From positions 1 to 44,224 of the forward strand of contig NZ_JAQPOK010000159.1 in NCBI RefSeq assembly GCF_030068445.1: a stretch of 44,224 nucleotides of DNA, given 5' to 3'. The position numbers and the translations under genes are program-made. The notes under the pieces were generated by a model. The model was given only the letters and a program-made list of their open reading frames with translations, did not search any database and was not told where the DNA came from. Source of the stretch: Roseofilum halophilum BLCC-M91 (GTDB lineage Bacteria; Cyanobacteriota; Cyanobacteriia; Cyanobacteriales; Desertifilaceae). Of this stretch, positions 16,757-25,007 are shown in pieces; the stretch's first letter is position 1; each line of letters opens with the position of its first letter.

Positions 16757-18112
16757 ATGTTTCCCCGTCTTCCCGATTCTATTCAACTGCGCCCCTATCA
16801 ACAGCAAGCGGTAAAGAATTGGTTTGCTAATCAAGGACGGGGAACCCTGAAAATGGCCACTGGAAGTGGTAAAACCATTACCGCTTTAGCCATTGTAACA
16901 GAACTCTATCAATGCATTGATTTACAAGCCCTAATTGTCGTTTGTCCCTACCGTCATTTAGTAGCACAATGGGGGCGAGAATGCGAGGGTTTTGGCCTGT
17001 TACCAATTTTAGCCTTTGAAAGTGTACGCCATTGGCAACAAAAGCTATCCACGCAACTCTATAACATCCAAGCCCAGAAACAACCCTTCCTCTGTGTCAT
17101 TACCACCAACTCCACATTACTAGGAGATGGGTTTCAGTCCCAATTACCCTATTTTCCTGTCAAAACCTTGATTGTAGGAGATGAAGCCCATAACCTAGGA
17201 ACAGCCAAACTAGAAGACAGTTTACCCGCGCAAGTCCGACTGCGGTTAGCCCTTTCTGCCACACCAGAACGATTTTTCGATCGGACGGGAACCAATGCCA
17301 TTTTTAATTATTTTGGCCCCGTGATCCCCCCAGAATTAACCTTAAAAGATGCCATCAACCAAGGCGCTCTAGTCCATTATTTGTATTATCCGGTGTTAGT
17401 GCATTTAACGGAAAATGAAGCCTATCAGTATGCCAAATTAACCACCCGCATCGGTTGGGCATTGGCTGCGGGAGAGAAATTAGAAGAAAATGAGAAATTA
17501 ACCACCTTATTGATTCGTCGGTCTAGATTAATTGCCAATGCCCATCATAAACTCGCTCAACTGCGAGCCATTATGCAACCTCGTCTGCACACCAGCCACA
17601 CCCTATTCTATTGTGGCGATGGAGCAACCGAAACCCAAAGCAGCACTTCAAATCGGCAAATTGCCGCCGTTACCCAATTATTGGGTGTAGAATTGGGTTA
17701 TCGAGTCAATACCTATACCGCCAACACCTCCCTATCCCAACGGGAAACCCTGCGTCACCAGTTTGAACAAGGGGAACTGCAAGGACTCATTGCCATGCGC
17801 TGTTTAGATGAAGGTGTGGATATTCCCGCCATTCAAACCGCAGTCATTCTAGCCAGTAGTCGCAACCCCCGCCAATTTATCCAACGTCGCGGGCGAATTT
17901 TACGCCCCCATCCCCATAAAAAACGGGCTACCCTATTTGATATGATTGTGGTTCCGCCCCCTTTAGATCGACAAACCTGGGACGTAGAGCGTAACCTACT
18001 CAGGAAAGAGTTACAGCGATTTGTGGAGTTTGCAGACTTAGCCGATAACGCGGGGGAAGCTCGCGGGCAATTATTAGGACTTCAGAAGGAATACGGACTT
18101 CTAGATCTGTAA
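16757..18112 (+). CDS. SF2 helicase, Dnd-linked restriction type
   Basis: This 451-residue DEAH-box helicase/translocase has Q-motif-like LRPYQQQAVKNW, Walker A MATGSGKT (34-41), motif II GDEAHNLG (DEAH 142-145), motif III LALSATP, and in the second RecA domain MRCLDEGVDIPAIQTAVILAS and QFIQRRGRILRP (motif VI). No separate nuclease domain is visible. The layout resembles the family annotated as DNA phosphorothioation system restriction enzyme (TIGR04095), which tends to sit beside dnd genes; that link is from memory. A DndD-like ATPase lies two genes downstream on the same strand, supporting it. ATG 16757 fits the family start; the frame runs back to 16694 into the divergent promoter region. 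Confidence 0.8.
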   Translation: MFPRLPDSIQLRPYQQQAVKNWFANQGRGTLKMATGSGKTITALAIVTELYQCIDLQALIVVCPYRHLVAQWGRECEGFGLLPILAFESVRHWQQKLSTQLYNIQAQKQPFLCVITTNSTLLGDGFQSQLPYFPVKTLIVGDEAHNLGTAKLEDSLPAQVRLRLALSATPERFFDRTGTNAIFNYFGPVIPPELTLKDAINQGALVHYLYYPVLVHLTENEAYQYAKLTTRIGWALAAGEKLEENEKLTTLLIRRSRLIANAHHKLAQLRAIMQPRLHTSHTLFYCGDGATETQSSTSNRQIAAVTQLLGVELGYRVNTYTANTSLSQRETLRHQFEQGELQGLIAMRCLDEGVDIPAIQTAVILASSRNPRQFIQRRGRILRPHPHKKRATLFDMIVVPPPLDRQTWDVERNLLRKELQRFVEFADLADNAGEARGQLLGLQKEYGLLDL

Positions 18113-18151
18113 GATTGGGTACAATAGAGAAGAGTGATCTGGTCAGTGCTT

Positions 18152-18415
18152 ATGAGTGTCAGTTATTCCAATGGTTTTATGGAGCGCATTTCCCGGATTT
18201 TTGCCGCGAAAAAATCGGGCTATAAAACCGAGTCTAATGCCCCCCATTCAACCCATGATGCAGTTTTAGAACCCCTGAAGCAAGCCTCTCCAGAAGTGCA
18301 ACAGGTAGTCAAACGGGTATTGCAAATGGAAAAGGATAAGTTACATTTGTCGAGTCCTCGCAATATTAATGATGATATTCTGAAGATTATTAAGGAAGAA
18401 GTGAGAGAGCCTTAG
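18152..18415 (+). CDS. Small protein between helicase and DndD-like ATPase
   Basis: This 87-residue, mostly helical protein is in an operon-like position between the helicase (39-base gap) and the DndD-like ATPase (40-base gap). I do not recognise the family with certainty. The C-terminal third looks conserved in style: VQQVVKRVLQMEKDKLHLSSP then NINDDILKIIKEEV. It lacks the features I would expect in DndE. The start could be ATG 18152, ATG 18179 or GTG 18134; I took 18152. It may tether or regulate the two ATPases. Confidence 0.65.
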   Translation: MSVSYSNGFMERISRIFAAKKSGYKTESNAPHSTHDAVLEPLKQASPEVQQVVKRVLQMEKDKLHLSSPRNINDDILKIIKEEVREP

Positions 18416-18455
18416 TTGTTAATTCTTAATTGTTAATTGATTCAGGGTAGCGAGG

Positions 18456-20516
18456 ATGAAAGTATTATCGATCAGATTGTGTAACTTCCGTCAATTTTAT
18501 GGGCAAACACCAGAGGTTCAATTTGCCAGTGGCGATCGCAATATCACGATCGTGCATGGAAACAACGGCGCGGGGAAAACAACGCTACTCAATGCCTTTA
18601 CTTGGGTGTTGTATGAACGGTTTACGGCAGCATTTGCCGCGCCAGAGCAGTTAGTGAATAAACGCGCTCTCTCAGAAGGAAAGGACGGGAAAGCGGTTAA
18701 ATGTTCTGTAGAATTGCAGTTTGAACATAATTACCAGCGCTATCGAGTAGAGCGGCTTTGCCGAGCGTATAATCGAGGAAAAACGGTAGAATATGGTAAA
18801 ACTGAATGTTCGATGTGGGTATCTGGAGATGATGGCCGTTGGCAGTTAACCACTCATCCTTTAGATGAGGTAATTGGGCGGATTTTGCCCAGTAGTTTAC
18901 ATCAATATTTCTTTTTTGATGGGGAGCGTATTGAGTCGTGGGGACGGGAGGAAAAAAAGGGAGAGATTGCGGAAGCAACCAAGGAATTGTTAGGGGTGGA
19001 AGTGTTCGATCGCGCCCTACGACATTTGAAGGAATCTCAGAAAAGTTTGGAAGGTGAATTAGAGAATATTGGCGATCCGCAAACTAAACAGTTCTTACGG
19101 CAAAAAGCCGAGTTAGAGGAAAAACGAAAAACCTTTAGGGATCGCCAAGCCGAAATCACCCAAGAATTGGCCTCCCATGCCCATATTAAAGAGGAGCTAA
19201 ACAACGAGTTACGCGCCCTCAGTGGAGCGGAAGAACTGCAACAGCGCCGAGCAGATTTAGAGAAACAACAACAGGAGTTAAGGCAGCGACTCAAGCAGAT
19301 TAAATCGGAGCTAAAACAACAAATTTCTAATCAAGCCTATACCGTTTTTTTACCCTCAGCGATTGAAAAATTTAGGGGTTTAATGGAGCAGTTGCGCCAT
19401 CGGGGAGAGCTACCTAGGGGCATTAAACAGCAGTTTGTCCAAGATTTGCTGGCGCAGCAAGAATGTATTTGTGGAACCCATTTGGTTCAAGGGAGTCAGG
19501 CTTATACTTTAGTCGCACAATGGATGAATAAGTCAGGGGTGGGAGATGTGGAAGAAAGCGCCTTAAAGTTGTTGGGAGAAGTGTCCGAACTGGAAAATAA
19601 GGCAGAGTCATTTTGGAAGACTCTGAACTCGTTGCGCGATGAGATGAATCAAAAGCGTCAAGAGTTATCGGGAATTGAAACTCAATTTGATACGCTTAAA
19701 TCTAAGCTAAGAAATTATCCAGATTTGGATATTCAAAGTTTGCAGAAGCGTTTGGATCAAACCGAATTGCGGATGAGTGAGTTGGAGCGAGAAACGGGAG
19801 CCAATGAGCAGAAAATTAAGATCTTAGATGCTGATATTGCCCAAAAAGACAAGCAAATTTCTAAGCATCAATTGAATGAGAAGAAACAGCAGTTGGCACA
19901 AAAACGGATTAAGGTAACGGTGGAGACAATTTCCTGCATTAAAGAAATGAAAAATCGTTTAGATACGGAGTTTCGCCTAGAGTTAGAAGGACGGGTGCAA
20001 GAAATTTTTCAGCAGATTTCTTTTGCTCACTATGCTCCCCAACTGAGTGAAAAATACGAGTTAAGCTTGATTGACAAAACTACGTTATTTGAACAGCCGG
20101 TAGCTGCATCTACGGGAGAAAATCAGATTCTCAGTTTATCTTTTATTGGGGCAATTATGGATCGGGTGAGGCAATGGAGCCAAGATCAAATGCATCTGGG
20201 TCCCGATAGTAGCACGTTTCCGATGGTGATGGATTCTCCCTTTGGCAGTTTGGATGAAATTTATCGTCGTCAAGTGGCGAAAGCGCTGCCCCAACTGGCT
20301 TCCCAGCTTGTGGTATTGGTGAGCAAAACCCAGTGGAGAGGGGAAGTCGAGGAGGAAATGAGCGATCGCATCCAACAAGAGTATGTGTTAGTCTATCATT
20401 CTCCTAAACCCAACTGTGAAGCTGACTCCCTCTCTAGATTGGGTCAACAGTATCCCCTGGTGAAACCCAGCGATAATGAGTTCGAGTATACGGAAATTAT
20501 CGCCATTCGGGATTAG
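18456..20516 (+). CDS. DndD-like SMC/ABC ATPase
   Basis: This 686-residue Rad50/SMC-type ATPase is similar to DndD of DNA phosphorothioation systems. Features in order: LSIRLCNFRQFYGQ, Walker A GNNGAGKT (35-42), the DndD-style FFFDGERIESWG (152-163), two coiled-coil arms (about 195-295 and 370-500) flanking a CICG hook (337-340), ABC signature STGENQILSLSF (552-563), Walker B FPMVMDSPFGSLDE (588-601). The length matches DndD. No dndB, dndC, dndE or dedicated dndA is in the window, so it cannot make phosphorothioates alone. It is the last gene of the plus-strand trio and may be a DNA-sensing or repair ATPase. Confidence 0.82.
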   Translation: MKVLSIRLCNFRQFYGQTPEVQFASGDRNITIVHGNNGAGKTTLLNAFTWVLYERFTAAFAAPEQLVNKRALSEGKDGKAVKCSVELQFEHNYQRYRVERLCRAYNRGKTVEYGKTECSMWVSGDDGRWQLTTHPLDEVIGRILPSSLHQYFFFDGERIESWGREEKKGEIAEATKELLGVEVFDRALRHLKESQKSLEGELENIGDPQTKQFLRQKAELEEKRKTFRDRQAEITQELASHAHIKEELNNELRALSGAEELQQRRADLEKQQQELRQRLKQIKSELKQQISNQAYTVFLPSAIEKFRGLMEQLRHRGELPRGIKQQFVQDLLAQQECICGTHLVQGSQAYTLVAQWMNKSGVGDVEESALKLLGEVSELENKAESFWKTLNSLRDEMNQKRQELSGIETQFDTLKSKLRNYPDLDIQSLQKRLDQTELRMSELERETGANEQKIKILDADIAQKDKQISKHQLNEKKQQLAQKRIKVTVETISCIKEMKNRLDTEFRLELEGRVQEIFQQISFAHYAPQLSEKYELSLIDKTTLFEQPVAASTGENQILSLSFIGAIMDRVRQWSQDQMHLGPDSSTFPMVMDSPFGSLDEIYRRQVAKALPQLASQLVVLVSKTQWRGEVEEEMSDRIQQEYVLVYHSPKPNCEADSLSRLGQQYPLVKPSDNEFEYTEIIAIRD

Positions 20517-20563
20517 CTACGCAATGTTTCCGCTGTGCAACCTTGCCAATGACTGATAGCACT

Positions 20564-22075
20564 CTAATCCTGAAAAATCATCAGGCTTCCCGTATAACAC
20601 GCCACCCATACTTGATGGGTTTGGGGGTCATAGGTGATACCAATGGGAGCGGCTTCTGTAGGCAGGGTTTGTAATACTTTCATATCCTTGGTGCGAACCT
20701 TGCTCAGGGTATCGGAGTTGTAATTGACGACATATAAAAATTGTCCATCTTCGGATAACACCATGCTGCGGGGAGCGCTTCCGGTGGAGACTTTGCTAAC
20801 AATTTCCCCCGTCTTGAGGTCGAGTTTTCCCACTTCGTTATCTAGATTAAAACTGACATAGAGATAGGATTCTAAGGGGTCTAAATTTAAGTGCCGGGGA
20901 GTGATTCCCACTTGGTTAAACCATTCCACGGAATAGTTGTTCAGGTTGACTTTGGCAATATCATCCGACCCCATGATGGCAACATAGGCAAATTGGGATT
21001 GGGCATCGACTTCAATTCCCCTGGGATAGGCATCGAGGGGAATACGCTTGATTTCTTGATTTTGTTGGGTGTCGATGATGCTTAAGTCCCAGCTACACCA
21101 GTTGGAAACTAAAACGAGACGGTTATTGGGGGTGGTGGCCACATATTTAGGGACAGATCCCACCCAAATCACGTTTTCAATTTGCAGGGTTTCGGTATTG
21201 ATGCGATAGAGGGTGGAGGGGTCAAAGTTGGCATCGGGATGACAGACATCATCCCCAGGACGGTTAAATCCGGGGCCGTACATTTGATAGTTGGAAACCC
21301 AGGCATATTTACCGTTGTGGGAAAAGGCGGCTTCTACGGGCGATCCTTGGAAGAGTCCGCTATATTCTGTATGACCAAAGGCTTCTAAATCGACGCGATC
21401 GCTAATGGTACCGACTCGATTATACTCCCGGTCGTAGACGGTGACGGTGTGGGAGTACATCATATTTTGGGCAAAAAAGAGACCGTTTCCCGAATATACA
21501 ATGGATTTGGGGGAGAGGTCACCGCGAATCACATGGTTGAGGGTCATGGGGGTTGGGTCAGCCCAGATGGTTTCTAGAACGCTGTCGAGTTGCTGTTGAT
21601 AGTCTGCTTTCAGGCTGGGAATTTGGGGAAACCGGGGATGATCGGGGGGGAGGGTGTCGAGGATGGCGATCGCCTCTTGCCAATAGGATTTTACTTCCCG
21701 CCATTGGCTCTTAGTTTCGGCCGTTGTGGTTAAAGAAATCGCCCGATTAACCGCCTTTTCCACGTCTTGCCAGCGATCGCCTTCTGGTTCCGGTGTCGGT
21801 TCCGATGCCGCCATTTCCCACTCATAGAGCGATCGCGCCACCTCTGCCTCTGGCATCAAAATTTCCGTGGCAAATACATAAGTGCCCAGGATAGACGCAG
21901 GTAAAGAAATCCCTAAACAGAATGCTTTGAAGCGCCACAGTCGTCTATATTGCCTGCGTACCTTGCGATCAACCCGTTTCGCAGGCTTAAGCCTTGGACG
22001 AGCAGTCGGCAGTTTCGCCAAAGCTTGGCTCGGAGATTTGACCCCTTTAGAGGGAGTATGGGTGAGTAATACCAT
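20564..22075 (-). CDS. Membrane-anchored YncE-like beta-propeller protein
   Basis: This 503-residue protein has a basic cytoplasmic N-terminus (KRVDRKVRRQYRRLWRF), one membrane helix at about 50-70 and a helical spacer to about 175. A seven-bladed propeller of YncE/YVTN type follows. Blade motifs include SIVYSGNGLFFAQNMM, KYVATTPNNRLVLVSNWCSWDLSIID, YPRGIEVDAQSQFAYVAI, RHLNLDPLESYLYVSFN and PRSMVLSEDGQFLYVVNYNSDTLSKV. It would sit on the outer side of a membrane and probably binds a ligand or partner; no catalytic motif is seen. It diverges from the response-regulator gene across 131 bp. Downstream it is convergent with the DndD-like gene. Confidence 0.8.
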   Translation of the reverse strand: MVLLTHTPSKGVKSPSQALAKLPTARPRLKPAKRVDRKVRRQYRRLWRFKAFCLGISLPASILGTYVFATEILMPEAEVARSLYEWEMAASEPTPEPEGDRWQDVEKAVNRAISLTTTAETKSQWREVKSYWQEAIAILDTLPPDHPRFPQIPSLKADYQQQLDSVLETIWADPTPMTLNHVIRGDLSPKSIVYSGNGLFFAQNMMYSHTVTVYDREYNRVGTISDRVDLEAFGHTEYSGLFQGSPVEAAFSHNGKYAWVSNYQMYGPGFNRPGDDVCHPDANFDPSTLYRINTETLQIENVIWVGSVPKYVATTPNNRLVLVSNWCSWDLSIIDTQQNQEIKRIPLDAYPRGIEVDAQSQFAYVAIMGSDDIAKVNLNNYSVEWFNQVGITPRHLNLDPLESYLYVSFNLDNEVGKLDLKTGEIVSKVSTGSAPRSMVLSEDGQFLYVVNYNSDTLSKVRTKDMKVLQTLPTEAAPIGITYDPQTHQVWVACYTGSLMIFQD

Positions 22076-22206
22076 GGAAATAAGAGCTGCACCGAGTCAT
22101 GGCCAGTTGTTTTTCAGGGTAGCGATCGGGGATACTCAAAGTGAGTTGACCCCATCTCTGTTTCCTAGGATTGTACCCAGTTTTGGCCATTGTGAGGAAC
22201 CCTGTT

Positions 22207-23322
22207 ATGAAAAAGATACTGGTTATTGAAGACGATCCCGATGTTCGGGACATTATACTTGATGTGTTAGAAGCAGAACAGTATTGGGTCATTGGCGCAG
22301 AACAAGGTCGTCGGGGGGTTGACTTGGCGATCGCCCATCTTCCAGACTTAATTATTTGCGATGTCATGATGCCAGAATTAGATGGCTATGGCGTTCTCAG
22401 AGAACTGCAAAATCAACCTCAAACGGCTACCATTCCCTTTATTTTTCTCACGGCAAAATCCACAAAATTTGACCAACGTCAAGGGATGGAATTAGGAGCG
22501 GATGATTATATTACCAAACCCTTCATGCGCACAGAACTCTTAAGCGCGATTACAACTCGATTCAAAAAACAAAAACTTCAAACCGACAAAGCACAAACTC
22601 AACTCGATGAACTTCGTCATAGCATTTCTTTATCCTTACCCCATGAACTTCGCACTCCCTTAAATGGGATTTTAGCCTCCTCAGAACTCTTACAAAAAGA
22701 ATTCACAAATTTAGATTATCCAGAGATAATGGAGCTTTTGGATAATATTAATATTTCCGCTAAACGACTAAATCGGTTGATTGTAAATTTCTTACTATAT
22801 GCGGATTTAGAGTTGATTAAATTCGATGAAAAACGATTAAAATCCCTTAAAAAACAGTCAACTGAATATCCGAGTTTGGCGATTCAAGAAGTCAGTCGTA
22901 GCATCTCTAAAAAACAGCCTATATCTCGCGCTTCTGATTTGAATTTTAACCTCCAAGATGCTAATCTGGGTATGGATCAGAAAAGTTTTATTAAAATCTT
23001 GGAAGAAGTCTTAGACAATGCCTTTAAGTTTTCAAAGGCGGGAACCCCGATTACTATTTTGAGTGAAATTGAGGGGGAATTTTATCATTTATCGATTAGC
23101 GATCGCGGACGAGGGATGAGTGCAGAACAAATTACCAGATTGGGTGCTTACCAACAATTTGACCGCAAAATCCATGAACAACAGGGGTCAGGATTAGGGT
23201 TGTCAATTGTGAAACAAATAGTAGATTTATACGGGGGTAATTTTAGGATTGATAGCGTCCTAGATCGAGGGACAACGATCCACATCCTCTTGCCGAGAGT
23301 ACCGGAAGTTGAATTTTTTTGA
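22207..23322 (+). CDS. Receiver-histidine kinase hybrid
   Basis: This 371-residue protein has an N-terminal receiver domain followed by a histidine kinase core, the reverse of the usual hybrid order and frequent in cyanobacteria. The receiver (1-120) has acidic pocket VIEDDPDV, phospho-acceptor Asp in LIICDVMMPELDGYG, FLTAKS, and YITKPF. The kinase has H-box SLPHELRTPLNGI, N-box EEVLDNAFKFS, G1 DRGRGM and G2 GSGLGLSIVKQI. No membrane helix or sensor domain, so it is soluble and gets its signal from another kinase. ATG 22207 begins the conserved MKKILVIEDD; upstream codons to 22171 look non-coding. Confidence 0.92.
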   Translation: MKKILVIEDDPDVRDIILDVLEAEQYWVIGAEQGRRGVDLAIAHLPDLIICDVMMPELDGYGVLRELQNQPQTATIPFIFLTAKSTKFDQRQGMELGADDYITKPFMRTELLSAITTRFKKQKLQTDKAQTQLDELRHSISLSLPHELRTPLNGILASSELLQKEFTNLDYPEIMELLDNINISAKRLNRLIVNFLLYADLELIKFDEKRLKSLKKQSTEYPSLAIQEVSRSISKKQPISRASDLNFNLQDANLGMDQKSFIKILEEVLDNAFKFSKAGTPITILSEIEGEFYHLSISDRGRGMSAEQITRLGAYQQFDRKIHEQQGSGLGLSIVKQIVDLYGGNFRIDSVLDRGTTIHILLPRVPEVEFF

Positions 23323-23359
23323 TACACTGGGATAAAAGTTATTTTCAGGTGAGGTACTG

Positions 23360-23548
23360 ATGGGTCTATTTGAAGATCGAGATCAAATGAATTTGCCCTC
23401 TGTATTTATTGGGGGTGAATATAATTGGCAAGCGCAGATTAATTCGGTGCAAGCAGAAAGCCAAAAAATCCGTCGCTTACGCCAACAGTGGAGTTCCGAA
23501 CGTCCCAGTCACTTAAATAATGCCAAAGGAAGTCCGAAATCTCAGTAA
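23360..23548 (+). CDS. Small hypothetical protein
   Basis: This 62-residue protein has a strong ribosome site (GTGAGG about 5 bases before ATG 23360), which supports a real gene. The sequence is hydrophilic: MGLFEDRDQMNLPSVFIGG then WQAQINSVQAESQKIRRLRQQW, a short amphipathic helix, and a polar tail. I do not recognise a family. It lies 37 bases after the receiver-kinase gene on the same strand and may be co-transcribed with it. Confidence 0.65.
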   Translation: MGLFEDRDQMNLPSVFIGGEYNWQAQINSVQAESQKIRRLRQQWSSERPSHLNNAKGSPKSQ

Positions 23549-23576
23549 TTCAATCCCAAATTATCCGATTAGGGGG

Positions 23577-25007
23577 TCATCTTTTGGGTTTTCTCCGTAA
23601 GTTTGAAGGCAGGGTGGAAAGGGCACGTTGTAAATGCTCTAGGGTAATGGGGGTTTCTGGGGATTCAAGGGTGGCGAAAATGCTGGCTTTATGGGCGATC
23701 GCCTGAATTTGTCCCCCGGTGAGTTGCCAGCGCTGGGCTAGGTCTTCCCAGTCTAAGCTAGAACTGACTCGAATATGGGGTGCAAAGGCTTGTTTCCAGA
23801 GTTGGAGACGATCGCCTACTCCAGGAATGGGAAACGCTAAAATCTGCTCTACAACCCCTTCTCTGAGCCATTTTTGCAACCCCACAGACCCTTGATAGGC
23901 AGGATCGAGGCTTAAAATGGTGATGCCTAGATGCTGCTGGCGATCGCGCAAAAATCGATAAACTGGCCTTTGCATCCCTGGTTTTAACCACAAATGAGCC
24001 GATTTAATCAGTACAATGGGAGCCTTGAGGGCCTGAAGATCGGATAATCCAGCCCTAGGATCGGGACAAAGTTGCAGATCCACTTGAGCGATCGCCTGGT
24101 TAACCTCCGTGGCGATCGCTTCCGTTGCCGTGGTTTTTCCCGTCCCAGAAGTGCCCAAAAATACCGTAATTTGTCCCGGAGCAATTCCCCTCAATTCTGT
24201 CCCCGGATGATGGCGATATCGGTAAGCCATATATCTAAGGTTTTCCCGCAAATCTGAAGTGATAATCAAATCTGACCAGGAGGTTTGAGGCGTGTAAAAT
24301 TTAATTTTCAGCGCCTCTCTGGTAGGGTGCAATAAGGAGGATAAGCGCTGCTCATCCGGGCGATCGGCTAACAGATAATTAATTAAACTTGGCGCAAGTT
24401 TAACCCGACGATGTAAAAAAGTTTCCGAGTCTGGCGGACAAAATATAACCAAACCCAATTGAGTTAAAACTGATGTAGAAGTCAGCAACACTCTCCCATC
24501 TCTCCATTGGCGATCGCCCCGACAAAACAACCGTAAAATCAGATCGACTGTCGGTAAATGGCTTTCGGGATCGTCTTGCAAATACTGGTAAAGACGGGAA
24601 TAGCGCTGATTCACTTCTGGGGCTAAACTAGCTAACACCAGATGTTTTTCAAACAGACTTAAAGCAGCGCGATCGCAGAGCATCGGTAATCCTAAGATAA
24701 TGCCTTGCTCTTGACTAGCCTGAATTTTTTCTTCTAATTGTTGCTGATAGTTTAATCCCTGAGACTTGTGGGCAAACACTTCTAATTTGCCGATCTCATC
24801 TCGTCCCACGGTTCCATCTAAGGTCACCAACCCTTTCCACCAATCACTACTAGCCCGATCGCCTGGGGTTTTCGCCACCCGATCGATCGCTTTTCTCTCC
24901 CGTTGTCGTTTCGCCACCGCCAAACGAAGAATGCGATCGAGCCAGTTAAACTCGGTTCTCAAATAGCCCCAGTTATCAGTAAATGGAGTCGTGCGATCGC
25001 TGGCCAT
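23577..25007 (-). CDS. AAA-family ATPase with degenerate Walker B
   Basis: This 476-residue protein has an N-terminal helical region (EFNWLDRILRLAVAKRQRER, then WWKGLVTLDG), a middle domain and a C-terminal AAA module. Walker A is intact (FLGTSGTGKTTA, 284-293), sensor 1 may be ITILSLD, and sensor 2 is LTGGQIQAIAHKA. The Walker B position reads IVLIKSAHLWL (331-341), lacking the acidic DE pair, so hydrolysis may be lost. The overall layout resembles AAA ATPases found with contractile injection systems, but no such genes are nearby and I hold that loosely. Its ATG directly abuts the TGA of the SGNH gene, so they are translationally coupled. Confidence 0.72.
   Translation of the reverse strand: MASDRTTPFTDNWGYLRTEFNWLDRILRLAVAKRQRERKAIDRVAKTPGDRASSDWWKGLVTLDGTVGRDEIGKLEVFAHKSQGLNYQQQLEEKIQASQEQGIILGLPMLCDRAALSLFEKHLVLASLAPEVNQRYSRLYQYLQDDPESHLPTVDLILRLFCRGDRQWRDGRVLLTSTSVLTQLGLVIFCPPDSETFLHRRVKLAPSLINYLLADRPDEQRLSSLLHPTREALKIKFYTPQTSWSDLIITSDLRENLRYMAYRYRHHPGTELRGIAPGQITVFLGTSGTGKTTATEAIATEVNQAIAQVDLQLCPDPRAGLSDLQALKAPIVLIKSAHLWLKPGMQRPVYRFLRDRQQHLGITILSLDPAYQGSVGLQKWLREGVVEQILAFPIPGVGDRLQLWKQAFAPHIRVSSSLDWEDLAQRWQLTGGQIQAIAHKASIFATLESPETPITLEHLQRALSTLPSNLRRKPKR

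Noticed and set aside
18152..18415. Small protein considered as DndE
   Set aside because: Size is near but the sequence lacks the DndE pattern I know; left unnamed.
23577..25007. Contractile injection system ATPase
   Set aside because: Layout is suggestive but no sheath, tube or baseplate gene is in the window, so the specific name is withheld.
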